64,000 bases of DNA from positions 2,604,001 through 2,668,000 of the forward strand of contig JAPQWV010000050.1 in the NCBI GenBank assembly GCA_027422505.1, written 5' to 3'. Made by a program: the position numbers and the translations under genes. Shown piece after piece: positions 55,535 to 64,000 of this stretch. The notes below the pieces were generated by a model. That model saw only the letters and a list, made by a program, of their open reading frames with translations. It did no database searches and was not told where the DNA came from. The stretch's first letter is position 1. Every line of letters starts with the position of its first letter. Source of the DNA: Craterostigma plantagineum (Eukaryota > Streptophyta > Magnoliopsida > Lamiales > Linderniaceae).

Positions 55535-56021
55535 AGAGACCTTTGCTTGGGCGAGAAGTCGGTAAGCCCGAAATTCAAAATTCAAACGGTCATCTGACTC
55601 GGTACCTGATATTCTAGGAGTAGTCGTTGCTAAATTCTCGAGCGTACTGTTTTAAGTAAGTTCGGTTTTCACTTGGACTAAGTCTGCGCTACTTTTACGG
55701 AATTAAGGAAGACCGGGCGAGAACGTCTCGGAATGACCCGATGACGTAAAAAGTCCCTAGTACGCTATACATCCTCGGGATTTGCAGCATGTTGTCGGGC
55801 AGACTACCCGAGAATACGTAGAAGCATATGAGGAACTGAAGCAAAAGAGAACAAATGCGATAAGAAGGGAAAATGCCCGAAGGCTCGACATTCGATCATA
55901 TATTATGCCCCGGGGGGCCACGTTCAGAGAGGACAGAAAAGAGATATATATATATATTAGGGTTCATTACATTCCCCGACCAACAGAAAGAAAAGACACA
56001 AAAGGAAAAGGTTTAAACGGC
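55535..56021. other. Spacer between the two antisense genes
   Basis: Promoter side of antisense gene 1 and 3' side of gene 2. Contains a short (TA)n run at about 55943-55957. A plus-strand open frame at 55782-56444 mostly shadows gene 2. Confidence 0.55.
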
Positions 56022-58313
56022 CTAGCTGGCCTGATCTCCACCCCCGGCAACTTCCCCGGGCTTCTCAGCATCTCCGCAAGCTCCAACCTCCTGGCCTTCT
56101 CCCTCTCCCTCCTCGGCTTGCTCCTTAAGGGCTTCTTCCTCAGCAGAACCCCCCGGTACCTGGGTCTCCTCAGCATCATCACGGGTTTCTTCCCCGGAGG
56201 CACCTCGCATCTCCTCGAACTGGGGCTCAGCCACAACTGCGGCGGGGGCCCGCACAATTGGCGTCCTCGAAGGACCGCTCTCATCTCGGGGTTCGGGCAA
56301 ATAGCCCCCAGAAGGGGCCTCCTTCAAAGTCCTGATGGCATTCAGAAACTTGAAAGGGTGGTCCGCCCTACTATACCCGTGTGCTCGAAGTTCGGAGATG
56401 CACCCATAGAAGCCCCACTTGAAGAAGGTCTTCATATCGTTTAGATGGGTGCGCTTGGGGACGTAGTTCTGCTCCAGATCCTTTTCCCACTCCCTCCTAT
56501 CTTCAACCCGGGCCACCTCCGATCGAGAAAGATGGCGTTGGAGCTCTGCCGCTTCTTCCTGGAGCTTTTTCTCCCGAGTCTTAGCCTCGACTACCTCTCG
56601 CTCAAGCTCCTCCACCCTCTTGCGAAATTCGGCCTCGGCATGGGACAGGGTTTTATTTCGCTCAGCAAGCCGGGAGAGACGTTTCGTGACCTTGGTCACC
56701 AGAGAGAGCGACTACATTAACGGAGGTTCGGTAAGATCAAAGTCGCCCGATGAAGTGAAAAGCAGAGAGGAATACATACCTGCCCGACGGTAGTACCAAG
56801 AAGGCTTCTAAGGTCAAGATAGGAGAGCTCGCGAGTATAATGCCTGTTAGCTTCATCAGGGAATTCCCGAAGTAACTCCCAGCTCTCCTCCTTTGATGGA
56901 TCATCAAAGAAAGTAGGTTGTTTAGCCCGACCCAACGCAATTGGACCCCCCGGAGGTGAGGAAACAGGATGACTTGAAGAAGCTCGGGTTCTCTTCGCCG
57001 CAGCCCCTCCTTGGGAAGGAGCCGCTCGCTTCGGTGCAGACTTTTTTACCCCCGAGGAGGAAGCGGGGGCCTTGCCCTTACCCTTTGAACGGGTATTTGG
57101 GGCATTTTCTTGGGGAGTTGGCTGGCAAAGATCCTCATCCTCCTCGTCAGCGATAGTATTGACCTCGGCGAGAGACATCCGATCAGCTGCAAAAGAGAAG
57201 TAGGAAGTCAAAACATGCGTCATAACGGGGGTTAAACCAAAGGTAGGGCGCATCGGGACTCTAATGGTATACCTAGGGTCATGGTGAGTTTGACGCCTTT
57301 CGAAGAGAAACCGTGGGCGCAAAGGAGTTCTTCCTCTCGGAGTTTTTTGGCCCAATATCGCCTCGAGCCTACCCTTGCCAAGAAGGTTTCGATCCTAGAG
57401 GATGTTTCGGGAGGAAGAGGATTGGAAATTGTATGGTTGTCGCTCCAGGAGAAGGGGAGTAGCGCGGACTCGGCGCTGTCTACCGAGGGCTTAACAAAGA
57501 AATATTTACTCATCCAACCCTTATGAGAGGAGGGATTGCCTCGGATGAGAACAGGAGTGCGTGAAGGGGTGAAGAAGAATTCCCTTCCTCTTTCTTATTA
57601 AGCTTCAGGAAAGAGGTGATCATAGGGATCGAGGGCTCAAAGCGAAAGTGGGCAAGAATGACAGCAAGTGAGAGAAGAAGGCTAAAGAAGTTCGGTGCTA
57701 ATTGGGCAGGGGAGATTCCAAAATATTGACAAATATCTACAAGAAAACGGGGTAGAGGAAATCTAAGCCCCATCTCGACCTGATCCAAAAAATAAGTACC
57801 AAAACCCTCGGGAGGATTACTGGCTAGGTCGATGGGAGAGGGAATTCTAACTTCAAAATCATCGGGAAGACCCGAGAGAGATACTAACCTAGGAAGATCT
57901 GAATGTCTGAAAGTAGAGACCTTGATCTGATGCCAACGAACACCTTCGCGAGCAGCTCGGATGGTCTCAACCTCCCCGACCCAGGCACTAAAGGCCCGAC
58001 GGAAGGCCCCAGGACTGGGGAAATCACTTTCAAGGGGAGGGGAGGGCTCTCCAAAAGCAAGAGGCGGAAGCGAAGTCGGGACAGTATACGTAGCCTCAGA
58101 ATCTACCGAAGAGGCCCTCGAGGAGCCCTCCCGAGGACCTACGACATCTACCCGTGGGCTATCCCCCACATCAACCCTAGGGCTCCCAGAACCCTCAACA
58201 AAGGAACTACTGTTATCAGACGAACTACTTGAACTAGAGCTACCAGATCCACCCGACCCCCCGGAAAAATTACCCGAATCTACACGAGAGCTATCACTAG
58301 AGCTAGAAGTCAT
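56022..58313 (-). pseudogene. Antisense accessory gene 2 of the Tat element, one-base frameshift
   Basis: A diverged copy of gene 1. Exon 1 is 58313-57273, intron 1 57272-57187, exon 2 57186-56780, intron 2 56779-56712, exon 3 56711-56022. Intron phases match gene 1 once one lost base near 57580 is allowed for; exon 1 is 1041 nt, one short of the phase-1 length. Shared blocks: WHQIKVSTF, EMGLRFPLPRFLVDICQYFG, ISPAQLAPN, KGWMSKYFFVKPS and, at the end, WGFYGCISELRAHGYSRADH. Exon 2 is lysine/proline-rich (RSKGKGKAPASSS); exon 3 is a coiled coil followed by an acidic tail. Confidence 0.78.
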
Positions 58314-58468
58314 GGTACCAAAAGTAAAAGGCTAAGGGGAGAAAGACTTACGAGAAAACCTAAAAAGCTGGGAAAGGAAGGCTGGATGGATCGGGCGCTC
58401 GGGAACTTCTTGAGGAGAGATATTAGTGAGAGAAAGTAGAAGAAAGGGAAATGACGAAGGAAGTGGGG

Positions 58469-58476
58469 TATATATA
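58469..58476 (-). promoter_or_regulatory. TATA box of antisense gene 2
   Basis: TATATATA within CCTATATATACCCC on the minus strand, about 160 bp before the ATG at 58313 and 350 bp inside the 3' LTR boundary. Confidence 0.6.
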
Positions 58477-58825
58477 GGCCCCACGCCATCGTTCCGAGCC
58501 CTTGGATTGAAGCCGGATCAACGGGCCGTGTCGATCCGCGCAAAAAATTTGGCGATCCGCGTCAACTTGGGAAGAGGCGCGAAAATCCCTGCCCAGACGT
58601 CCCATCAGAGCCGACCAGTAGAAGCGCGACACGTGGATTGAAAGCTGGAACGGTGTTTAAGGCCCCTAAGGAAGAAGTAATGGGCCTATGCCCGAGAAAG
58701 AGTACGCGGAATAAGAGCCCAATGACAGCCCTCGGGGTCGCAATGGATCGGATATTTCGCCACTACCCCACAAAAACGTCCAAAATTCACCATACTTCTT
58801 TTGGACTACTCGAAGGGGGGACTAT
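58477..58825. other. Spacer between antisense gene 2 promoter and 3' LTR
   Basis: No gene recognised. Ends with the polypurine tract GAAGGGGGGA (58812-58821). Confidence 0.6.
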
Positions 58826-59570
58826 TGTTACCCTCGGGTCTAATCGACCCCGCGGCAAAACACCCGACCCATCTCCACTAACCTAACAACCTCATCCTAG
58901 GAGTACCTACCAGCGCCATGGGCCCGAGGACTATAGGACAACACCTGCGACGAAGAACCAAGCCTCTCGGAACGTAATCATAAGGTCCTCGGGCGCTCCA
59001 TCCGAGGGACGCGTACCCTCGAAAACATTCCAGGAAGCTACCCGAGAGGAAAAGAAGGACTCGGGTGTATTTCTCGAGTCCGGGGGAAGACCCTGCCCTC
59101 GAGAGTAGCGGTCATCCGACTCGAAAACTGCCACGATTCGCCCACGATGATGCAAGTAAGACGTGCAGAATAACCGCCTGACACTCGATAGGTTTAGGAA
59201 ACGTGCCATCATGGGCGATAAGGAAGCTCGACCCCTAGAATCGCGGAACGTGGGTCTCAACCGTGGGAAAACCGCCCAAGGGCAGAAGCCTATAAATACT
59301 ACCAACGCATTCAAGAACAGGTATGTCTCTTCTCGCGTATCCTACCGTTACTCTGTCCAATTAATTACTCATAAACACACACTACACATCACTTTTTATG
59401 CCACTTTACACCTGGAACATGGAGATTACCCTCTTGACCTAGGCAAGAGGGCAAACGACCCCCAACCCTTATCCTGTTTTCAAGCGATTAGGTAACTTGC
59501 GCGGTGGAATCTAGGCGGGAAGAAGTCTGTTAGTCGTCCGACACGGCAGATCCATTTTTCGGCGGTATCA
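58826..59570 (+). repeat. 3' LTR of the Tat element
   Basis: 745 bp, four substitutions from the 5' LTR by eye (three close together near 59018, 59073 and 59080, one near 59542). Confidence 0.93.
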
Positions 59571-60894
59571 ACCTTGATTATTTTTTCCTGCACTTTGTCT
59601 CAAAGTCCCCAATTTCGGATCTCTTTCAGTTTCAAACCAATGAGCTGTGACCGCTGCAAAGCTTAATCGTTTGTTGAATTTTACTCAGAACTTGAGCGCG
59701 AGGAAGAAGACGAAGAAGACCAGTGTGAGGTACCTTCCTCAAGATCTAATTTCCATTGTCCTCTTACGCGTCCCTGCCCAGGCTTTGCATGGTGTAATGA
59801 GGCACGTTTGCAGAGAGTGGAACGTTGTCATACGTTCCCAATATTTCATCTACGGCCATCTCCAACTCAACAGGCGGGCTTATCTTTCCCGACGCTAGCA
59901 CGCCTCACAGCGCTGTTTATGCAGAAATGAGAGGAAATCGTATCGAGATAAGCATTATGGAGTTGGATTGCGGTCGAATTCTAAACAGCTGTAATGGTTT
60001 GATATTGGCCCGTTTCCCTGGGGAAATTCTTCCCTTTGTCGTCAATCCCCTCACAAAGCAGAGGACGACTCTTCCTCCATATGAACGTAGTGGAGAAATA
60101 TGGGCTTATTTCGCCATAGCATTTGCAGAAGCTTCCAAGAAGTATAAAGTGGTGGGCTCTCATCAAATTAATGAATTTGGTAGGATGACCGCAACGATCA
60201 GCGTGCTGACAATAGGGGTCGATGATGATTGGAGGGATATCTGCGTAGACCATTTGACTCTGGAGGAAAAGACAGCTCTCTTCCGCATGCAGCATGTCGC
60301 CGGAGGTTATATTCACTGGGTCGGCAGTGATTTTCTTCTGACGTTGAACGTAGAAACGGAAGAGTTGCGCCAGCTTCCTCTGCTCAAATCGCTTACAGGA
60401 ATAAGCACCAATCTTCTACCAATGGGCGGCAAGCTATCTGCCGTGCGACGATTGAAGAAGGTTTCGATGCGCGTTTGGGAAGTGGATTCAGAAAGTGGAG
60501 AGTGGACGTTGCTGCACTGCATTGACCTGGAGCCTCTGCGAAGCATTTTTGGCTACGGTATTCGCGATGTTTGGCCCGTGGGTTGGTTGGTAGCTGGGGA
60601 AGTGTTGGCCCTTAAGGCTCAAAATGGCGGCGAAGGAGGTTACAGTTATGCTGCTTATAATGTTAAGACGATGGGTTTTCAGTCGTTTGAGGTGGCTGGC
60701 ATTTCGCCGGTTGCTTTTCCTCACGTGAACAGCCTGGTTTTGGTGTAAAAGGCTTGAACAAGTTAGAAAGCTTTAATCAGTAGTGTGATAAAAATGGGTG
60801 CCTTTAAAAAACTCGTAATTTCTGTTACGCCCATTTGGTCTGTGTATTATCTAAGTCTTGTGTTGGTCGGTTAAAGAATACATACTACACGCAA

Positions 60895-61370
60895 ATGACT
60901 CCTTGGCCTAGTGGTTGAGAGGAGGCCTCAAAGGTATGTGGCTAGGAGCAGTGGCGGAGGTAGAAAACTTTCCTAGTGGGGTCCAGTCTAAATGGATCCC
61001 ATACCTTATATGTCTGAAAAATCTCACCGTGGTCCTTATAGTGTAATTTGTGTTCAATTTTACTCCAAACTTACAAAAATATCCCAAAAATGTCCCCATT
61101 TAGTACTAATAAAAAAAATCCAGTGGGGGACAATGACCTCACTTGTCCTCGCTCCGCCACTGGTTAGGAGGTCAAGGGATCGAATTCGACCTCTCACATT
61201 TCCTTTGGAAAGTCTCCATGGGTCTAAGACCCATGACTATCGTTGTTGTGTGGTTGGGGGCGCTTCCATCTGACCCGAAGATTAGTTCCACCTCTGGAAT
61301 GTGTAGCGGTTAGCCCATAGCCGAGTGTGGCATTATAGGGACGGCTAATTTAGGGTGTGACATTACCTAT
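60895..61370 (+). repeat. tRNA-derived SINE, split by a MITE
   Basis: A box A-like TGGCCTAGTGGTTGAGAGG starts near 60904. After the nested MITE, GGTCAAGGGATCGAATTCGA supplies a box B-like end at about 61171-61190. A ~180-bp tail follows ('GGGTCTAAGACCCATGAC', 'GTAGCGGTTAGCCCATAGCC'). The family and 3' end are not fixed. Confidence 0.55.
60949..61162. mobile_element. hAT-type MITE inside the SINE
   Basis: Ends CAGTGGCGGAG / CTCCGCCACTG, flanked by GCTAGGAG and GTTAGGAG (8 bp, one mismatch). 214 bp, non-coding. Confidence 0.82.
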
Positions 61371-61900
61371 AGACGATCTTTTCACATTTTACAGGCACTG
61401 CTATTGTCACGTGGTTCTTTCTGCAGACAAAAACGAGTGAAAACAGTAAGTTTGGTGAAGCTTTAAATAAAAAGGAGATCAACCTAAAAAAGGTATGTAA
61501 ATTGTGTCCTGCCAAGATCCCTTTCTTCCTATATTCTATAAGTTGTTCTATAGGCGGCCGCCCTGCAAAATTCAAAGAACGTATCATAACCGAGGTTTTA
61601 AAACGTGATCGCCAATAGCTCATCTTGAAACATTGCTTAGTAATATGCTGAAGCTTTGTTAATGGAAGAAGAAGCTATTGACTTGTCTTCCATGGCGCTC
61701 CTCGAGCATGCATATACTTTGTTCTTTCTCTTACCCTTTTCAACAGACTTCACAGCTTCTCCTTTTGAATATGAAAAAAGGAACCATTTCGTTGCTAAAC
61801 TTTTCACTAACCTTATGCTATTTTTCCTTGCCGCGGTGGGCTGAAATAATTACAGTAGAGATGAATGATATGTCATAAGATCGAACCATTGGTTTTGCTA
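61371..61900. other. Orphan F-box 3' flanks
   Basis: 61375-61620 matches the tail of flank also at 9270-9420 and 63440-63610. 61640-61890 matches the flank after the genes at 28594 and 40139 ('GAAGAAGCTATTGACTTGTC', 'CATATACTTTGTTCTTTCTC'). No coding sequence precedes either, so these mark lost F-box copies. Confidence 0.6.
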
Positions 61901-63245
61901 AGGGTTGCAAACGAATCCAATCGAGTCGAATCGTATTCGGATAATAATCGAATATAAATACGAATATTCGAATATTGAATCGAATAAACTCGATTCTTAT
62001 TCGTATTCGGAGATATTCGAATACTCGAATATGGATTATATTTGAGTATTTATCTCTTATTTAATAAAAAATATAAATATTATTACATTTAAAATACATT
62101 TTTAAACTATATATTGAATTGTAATATACTAAATATGAGTGCTACTATTTGCACCCCCTTTGATGGTGGAAAAAAATCTTGGAAATGGTATAATTTCTTA
62201 AAATTTTGTTCTCATCAATAATAAGTAGTTTTAACCTATTACATTTTATTTCATTAATACAGTCGAAAATTATTTACACAGTTTTAAATAAATGCTAGTT
62301 TTGTAATTTAAGGTTGAAGTTAATTCTACTCTTACCACTGAAATAAACAAAGCTTCTTAATTATAATTATTATATATGATTTATTTTTAAAATCTTTCTT
62401 ATACCATAAATATTTCATATTAATCTACACAAATATGTTGAAGTAAATAAAAACAAGATTAAAAACCTAGACATAAATTTAACCTACACAAATATGTTGA
62501 AGTAAATAAAAACAAGATTAAAAACCTAGACATAAATTTATTTAATTGTGTAGAATTAAATAATATTTGTAAGGTGATAATTTAATTGCGTGAAAGAATT
62601 TAATAAATAGTCATAACCTTCAAAATTATCTACAGATAATTAACAAATAATTGAGATGAGTAATTAGGCATAATAACTAATAACTACCAGTAATAAAGAT
62701 TGAATTGAAAGAACAGCATCTGCTGATATTGAAAATTGAAAATTTTTACTTTTTGTAATAAATTAGTGTTATAATTAATTAGGGGTTATATAGTAATTTG
62801 AGGGGTGCGTATAGGATTTCCCATCATATATTTAGTTTTTGTTTTAACAAAATATAATCCTTAAGATAGTTTTTGAATTAAATATGCTACAAGTAAAAGG
62901 TGATCATGTGCTCCCACGTGTTAAATTTCGTCTAAATTAGTGATTAAATTAATCGAGTGATCCAAACCGTCCAAAATCGGTACCATTGGGGACTAAAAGT
63001 GTCACATTCAAACATGAAGGATCAGAAACGCCCATGCCCCAAACATCGGGGACTAAAAATGCCGATCTCCCTACTTAAATATAAAGGGGCTTGGGATTTC
63101 TAAGTTTGGGCTATAATATTTGTCTTGGGCTATAATATTCTGAACATTCTTAATGGTTATTAAATTACAAGTATTGATAATATATTAAAATTTATAAATA
63201 TATATTAAATTATTCGAATCGAATAATACGATTAATATTCGAATA
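61901..63245. mobile_element. Second copy of the GTTGCAAACGAATCGAA-ended element
   Basis: Begins AGGGTTGCAAACGAATCC and shares subterminal TCGAATATTCGAA words and interior with 44131-45871. A 62-bp stretch is tandemly duplicated at 62419-62540 ('ACACAAATATGTTGAAGTAA'). It lacks the nested MITE of the other copy but has its own insert at about 62895-63115. The right end is worn. Confidence 0.55.
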
Positions 63246-63620
63246 GAACAGCCTCGTTTTCGTGTAAAAGGCTTTTTACAACTTTGACAAGTTAGAAAGC
63301 TTTAATCAGTAGTGTGATGAAAATGGGTGCCTTTACAAAACTCGTAATTTTCTATTAGGCCCATTTGGTCTGTGTATTATCTAAGTCTTGTGTTGGTCGG
63401 GTAAAGAATACATACTATATTATCTTCTTATCTATAAACGATCTTTTCACATTTTACAGGCGTTGCTATCGTCACACGGTTCTTTCCGCAGAGAAAAACG
63501 AGATAGAAACAGTTAAGTACCATTTTCTACCTAGATTCTGGAACTTGTTTTATAGGCGGCCGCCTTGTAAAATTGAAAGACCGCATCATAACCGATGTTT
63601 TAAACGTGATCGCTGATAAG
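63246..63620 (+). pseudogene. Last few codons and 3' flank of an F-box copy
   Basis: 'AACAGCCTCGTTTTCGTGTAA' is the family's NSLV.V-stop ending, followed by 3' flank matching 60755-60870 and then 61375-61620. Only the end of the gene remains, joined to the MITE-like element. Confidence 0.65.
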
Positions 63621-64000
63621 TTAGGATTTTACACACTTTTTATACCCCGTAAATGCATAATTTTTATCACTATTTATTTAAACACATTTGAATATCCGAT
63701 GTTTACATTCTCATATCTTGTTTGGCAGATTACATAGCGAAATAGAGGGATTTTTTAAGTAAATAGCCCTTGAGCTGGTCATCTTTTAAAAAATAGCACC
63801 CAAAATCGGACTTTACCTTTGTACCCTTACTAACTCTGCTCTAAAGACTATTTTACCCTTATTTAATGTCAATCAACAACCTCAACAACACTTAACGATA
63901 AAATTAATTAAAGGGTTTACATGTTACACTGTAGCGAATATGAAACATCAGACCCGTTATAGAAGGGTGGGGTAAAAGTAAAAAAAAGCAACCACCCACC
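63621..64000. other. Intergenic sequence, repeat-like
   Basis: 63735-63900 has the style of the AAGTGGTA-type element ends ('AAATAGCCCTTGAGCTGGTC', 'TTTTACCCTTATTTAATG'), but no boundary is visible before the window ends. No gene. Confidence 0.4.

Larger units (their letters stand above)
46554..59570 (+). mobile_element. Ty3/gypsy retrotransposon of the Tat lineage, 13.0 kb
   Basis: Two 745-bp LTRs (TGTTACC ... GGTATCA), target duplication ACCTT (46549-46553, 59571-59575), primer site TGGCGCCGTCTGTGGG and a G-rich polypurine tract. Order: Gag-protease, RT, degenerate first RNase H, second RNase H, integrase, a 3' spacer with a 158-bp tandem duplication, then two antisense genes. The second RNase H and DNGSS protease place it in Tat. 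The LTRs differ at four positions by eye, so it is young, yet pol has at least three one-base frame breaks (near 49410, 52399, 52680). Confidence 0.93.
46489..60748 (+). pseudogene. F-box gene with a 13-kb retrotransposon in intron 1 and a frameshift
   Basis: Exon 1 ends at 46542 before GT. Its usual ATG is GTG (46504), but an in-frame ATG lies five codons upstream (46489). The intron runs 46543-59688 and contains the Tat element. Exon 2 starts at 59689 (NLSARKKTKKTSVRYLPQDL) with the F-box DLISIVLLRVPAQALHG and HVCREWNVVIRS. Two bases (GT) are missing after 59863 relative to paralogues, so the frame stops at 59898. The rest (59900-60748) is open in another frame: FVVNPLTKQRTTLPPYE, ISVLTIGVDDDWRDICVDHL, ending HVNSLVLV. 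Apart from that deletion it is well preserved, so its death may be recent. Confidence 0.88.

Noticed and set aside
54783..58335. Plus-strand frames of 71-220 codons in the antisense region
   Set aside because: Shadows of the antisense genes, which show conservation between the two copies.
7045..60748. Idea that the F-box array is an S-locus (SLF) cluster
   Set aside because: No S-RNase-like gene is visible, all copies face one way and are close relatives with many pseudogenes. SLF identity cannot be supported from the sequence alone.
61656..61844. 62-codon frame at 61656
   Set aside because: Lies in orphan F-box 3' flank repeated elsewhere without the frame.

Overview
The window is nuclear DNA of a flowering plant. 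The evidence is intron-containing F-box genes with GT..AG splice sites, plant-type Ty3/gypsy retrotransposons (a Tekay-type chromovirus and a Tat-lineage element) with tRNA-iMet-type or TGGCGCC-type primer sites, CTCCCTCCGTCCC Stowaway MITEs, hAT- and Mutator-type MITEs, and an ARGOS/OSR-like small membrane protein. A eudicot, perhaps an asterid, is my inference; nothing in the sequence fixes the species.

The backbone is a same-strand tandem array of one F-box gene family. Five copies look intact: 7045-8282, 28594-29886, 37176-38432, 40139-41434 and 41852-43065. Each has a tiny first exon, 13 codons in four copies and 9 in one, of the type ATG-GGC-GAY-GCA ending at GAG|GT or CAG|GT. A roughly 0.1-0.2 kb phase-0 intron follows, then one large exon with an N-terminal F-box and an F-box-associated C-terminal region. 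At least seven broken or fragmentary copies lie between them: 8891-9083, 9430-9835, 15371-25259 (split by a retrotransposon), 27573-27726, 30327-31534, 33257-34310 and 46489-60748 (a 13-kb retrotransposon sits in intron 1), plus orphan 3' flanks. The F-box proteins would be substrate receptors of SCF ubiquitin ligases; their substrates cannot be read from the sequence.

1-7000 is gene-poor: degenerate minisatellites with an AAGTGGTA motif, a degraded LTR-like stretch, microsatellites and a ~130-bp tandem array. 7-10 kb has the first F-box gene and two fragments. 10.2-25.3 kb is a nest of transposons around a broken F-box gene: a 9-bp-TSD MITE, a CGGGTACC-rich element split by a non-autonomous LTR element (10885-14937, itself hit by a Mutator-type MITE), and a 9.4-kb Tekay-type element (15499-24926). 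25.5-43 kb holds most of the F-box array with MITEs, a solo LTR, a 766-bp inverted repeat and an ARGOS-like ORF. 44-46.5 kb is DNA-transposon debris. 46.55-59.57 kb is a complete 13.0-kb Tat-type retrotransposon. 59.7-64 kb is the rest of its F-box host gene, then SINE and MITE debris.

The most interesting item is inside the Tat element. Between pol and the 3' LTR lie two diverged tandem copies of a spliced gene on the opposite strand (53593-55447 and 56022-58313). They share exon layout and intron phases (1, then 0), and each has its own TATA box outside the LTR. One copy is open throughout; the other carries a one-base frameshift.
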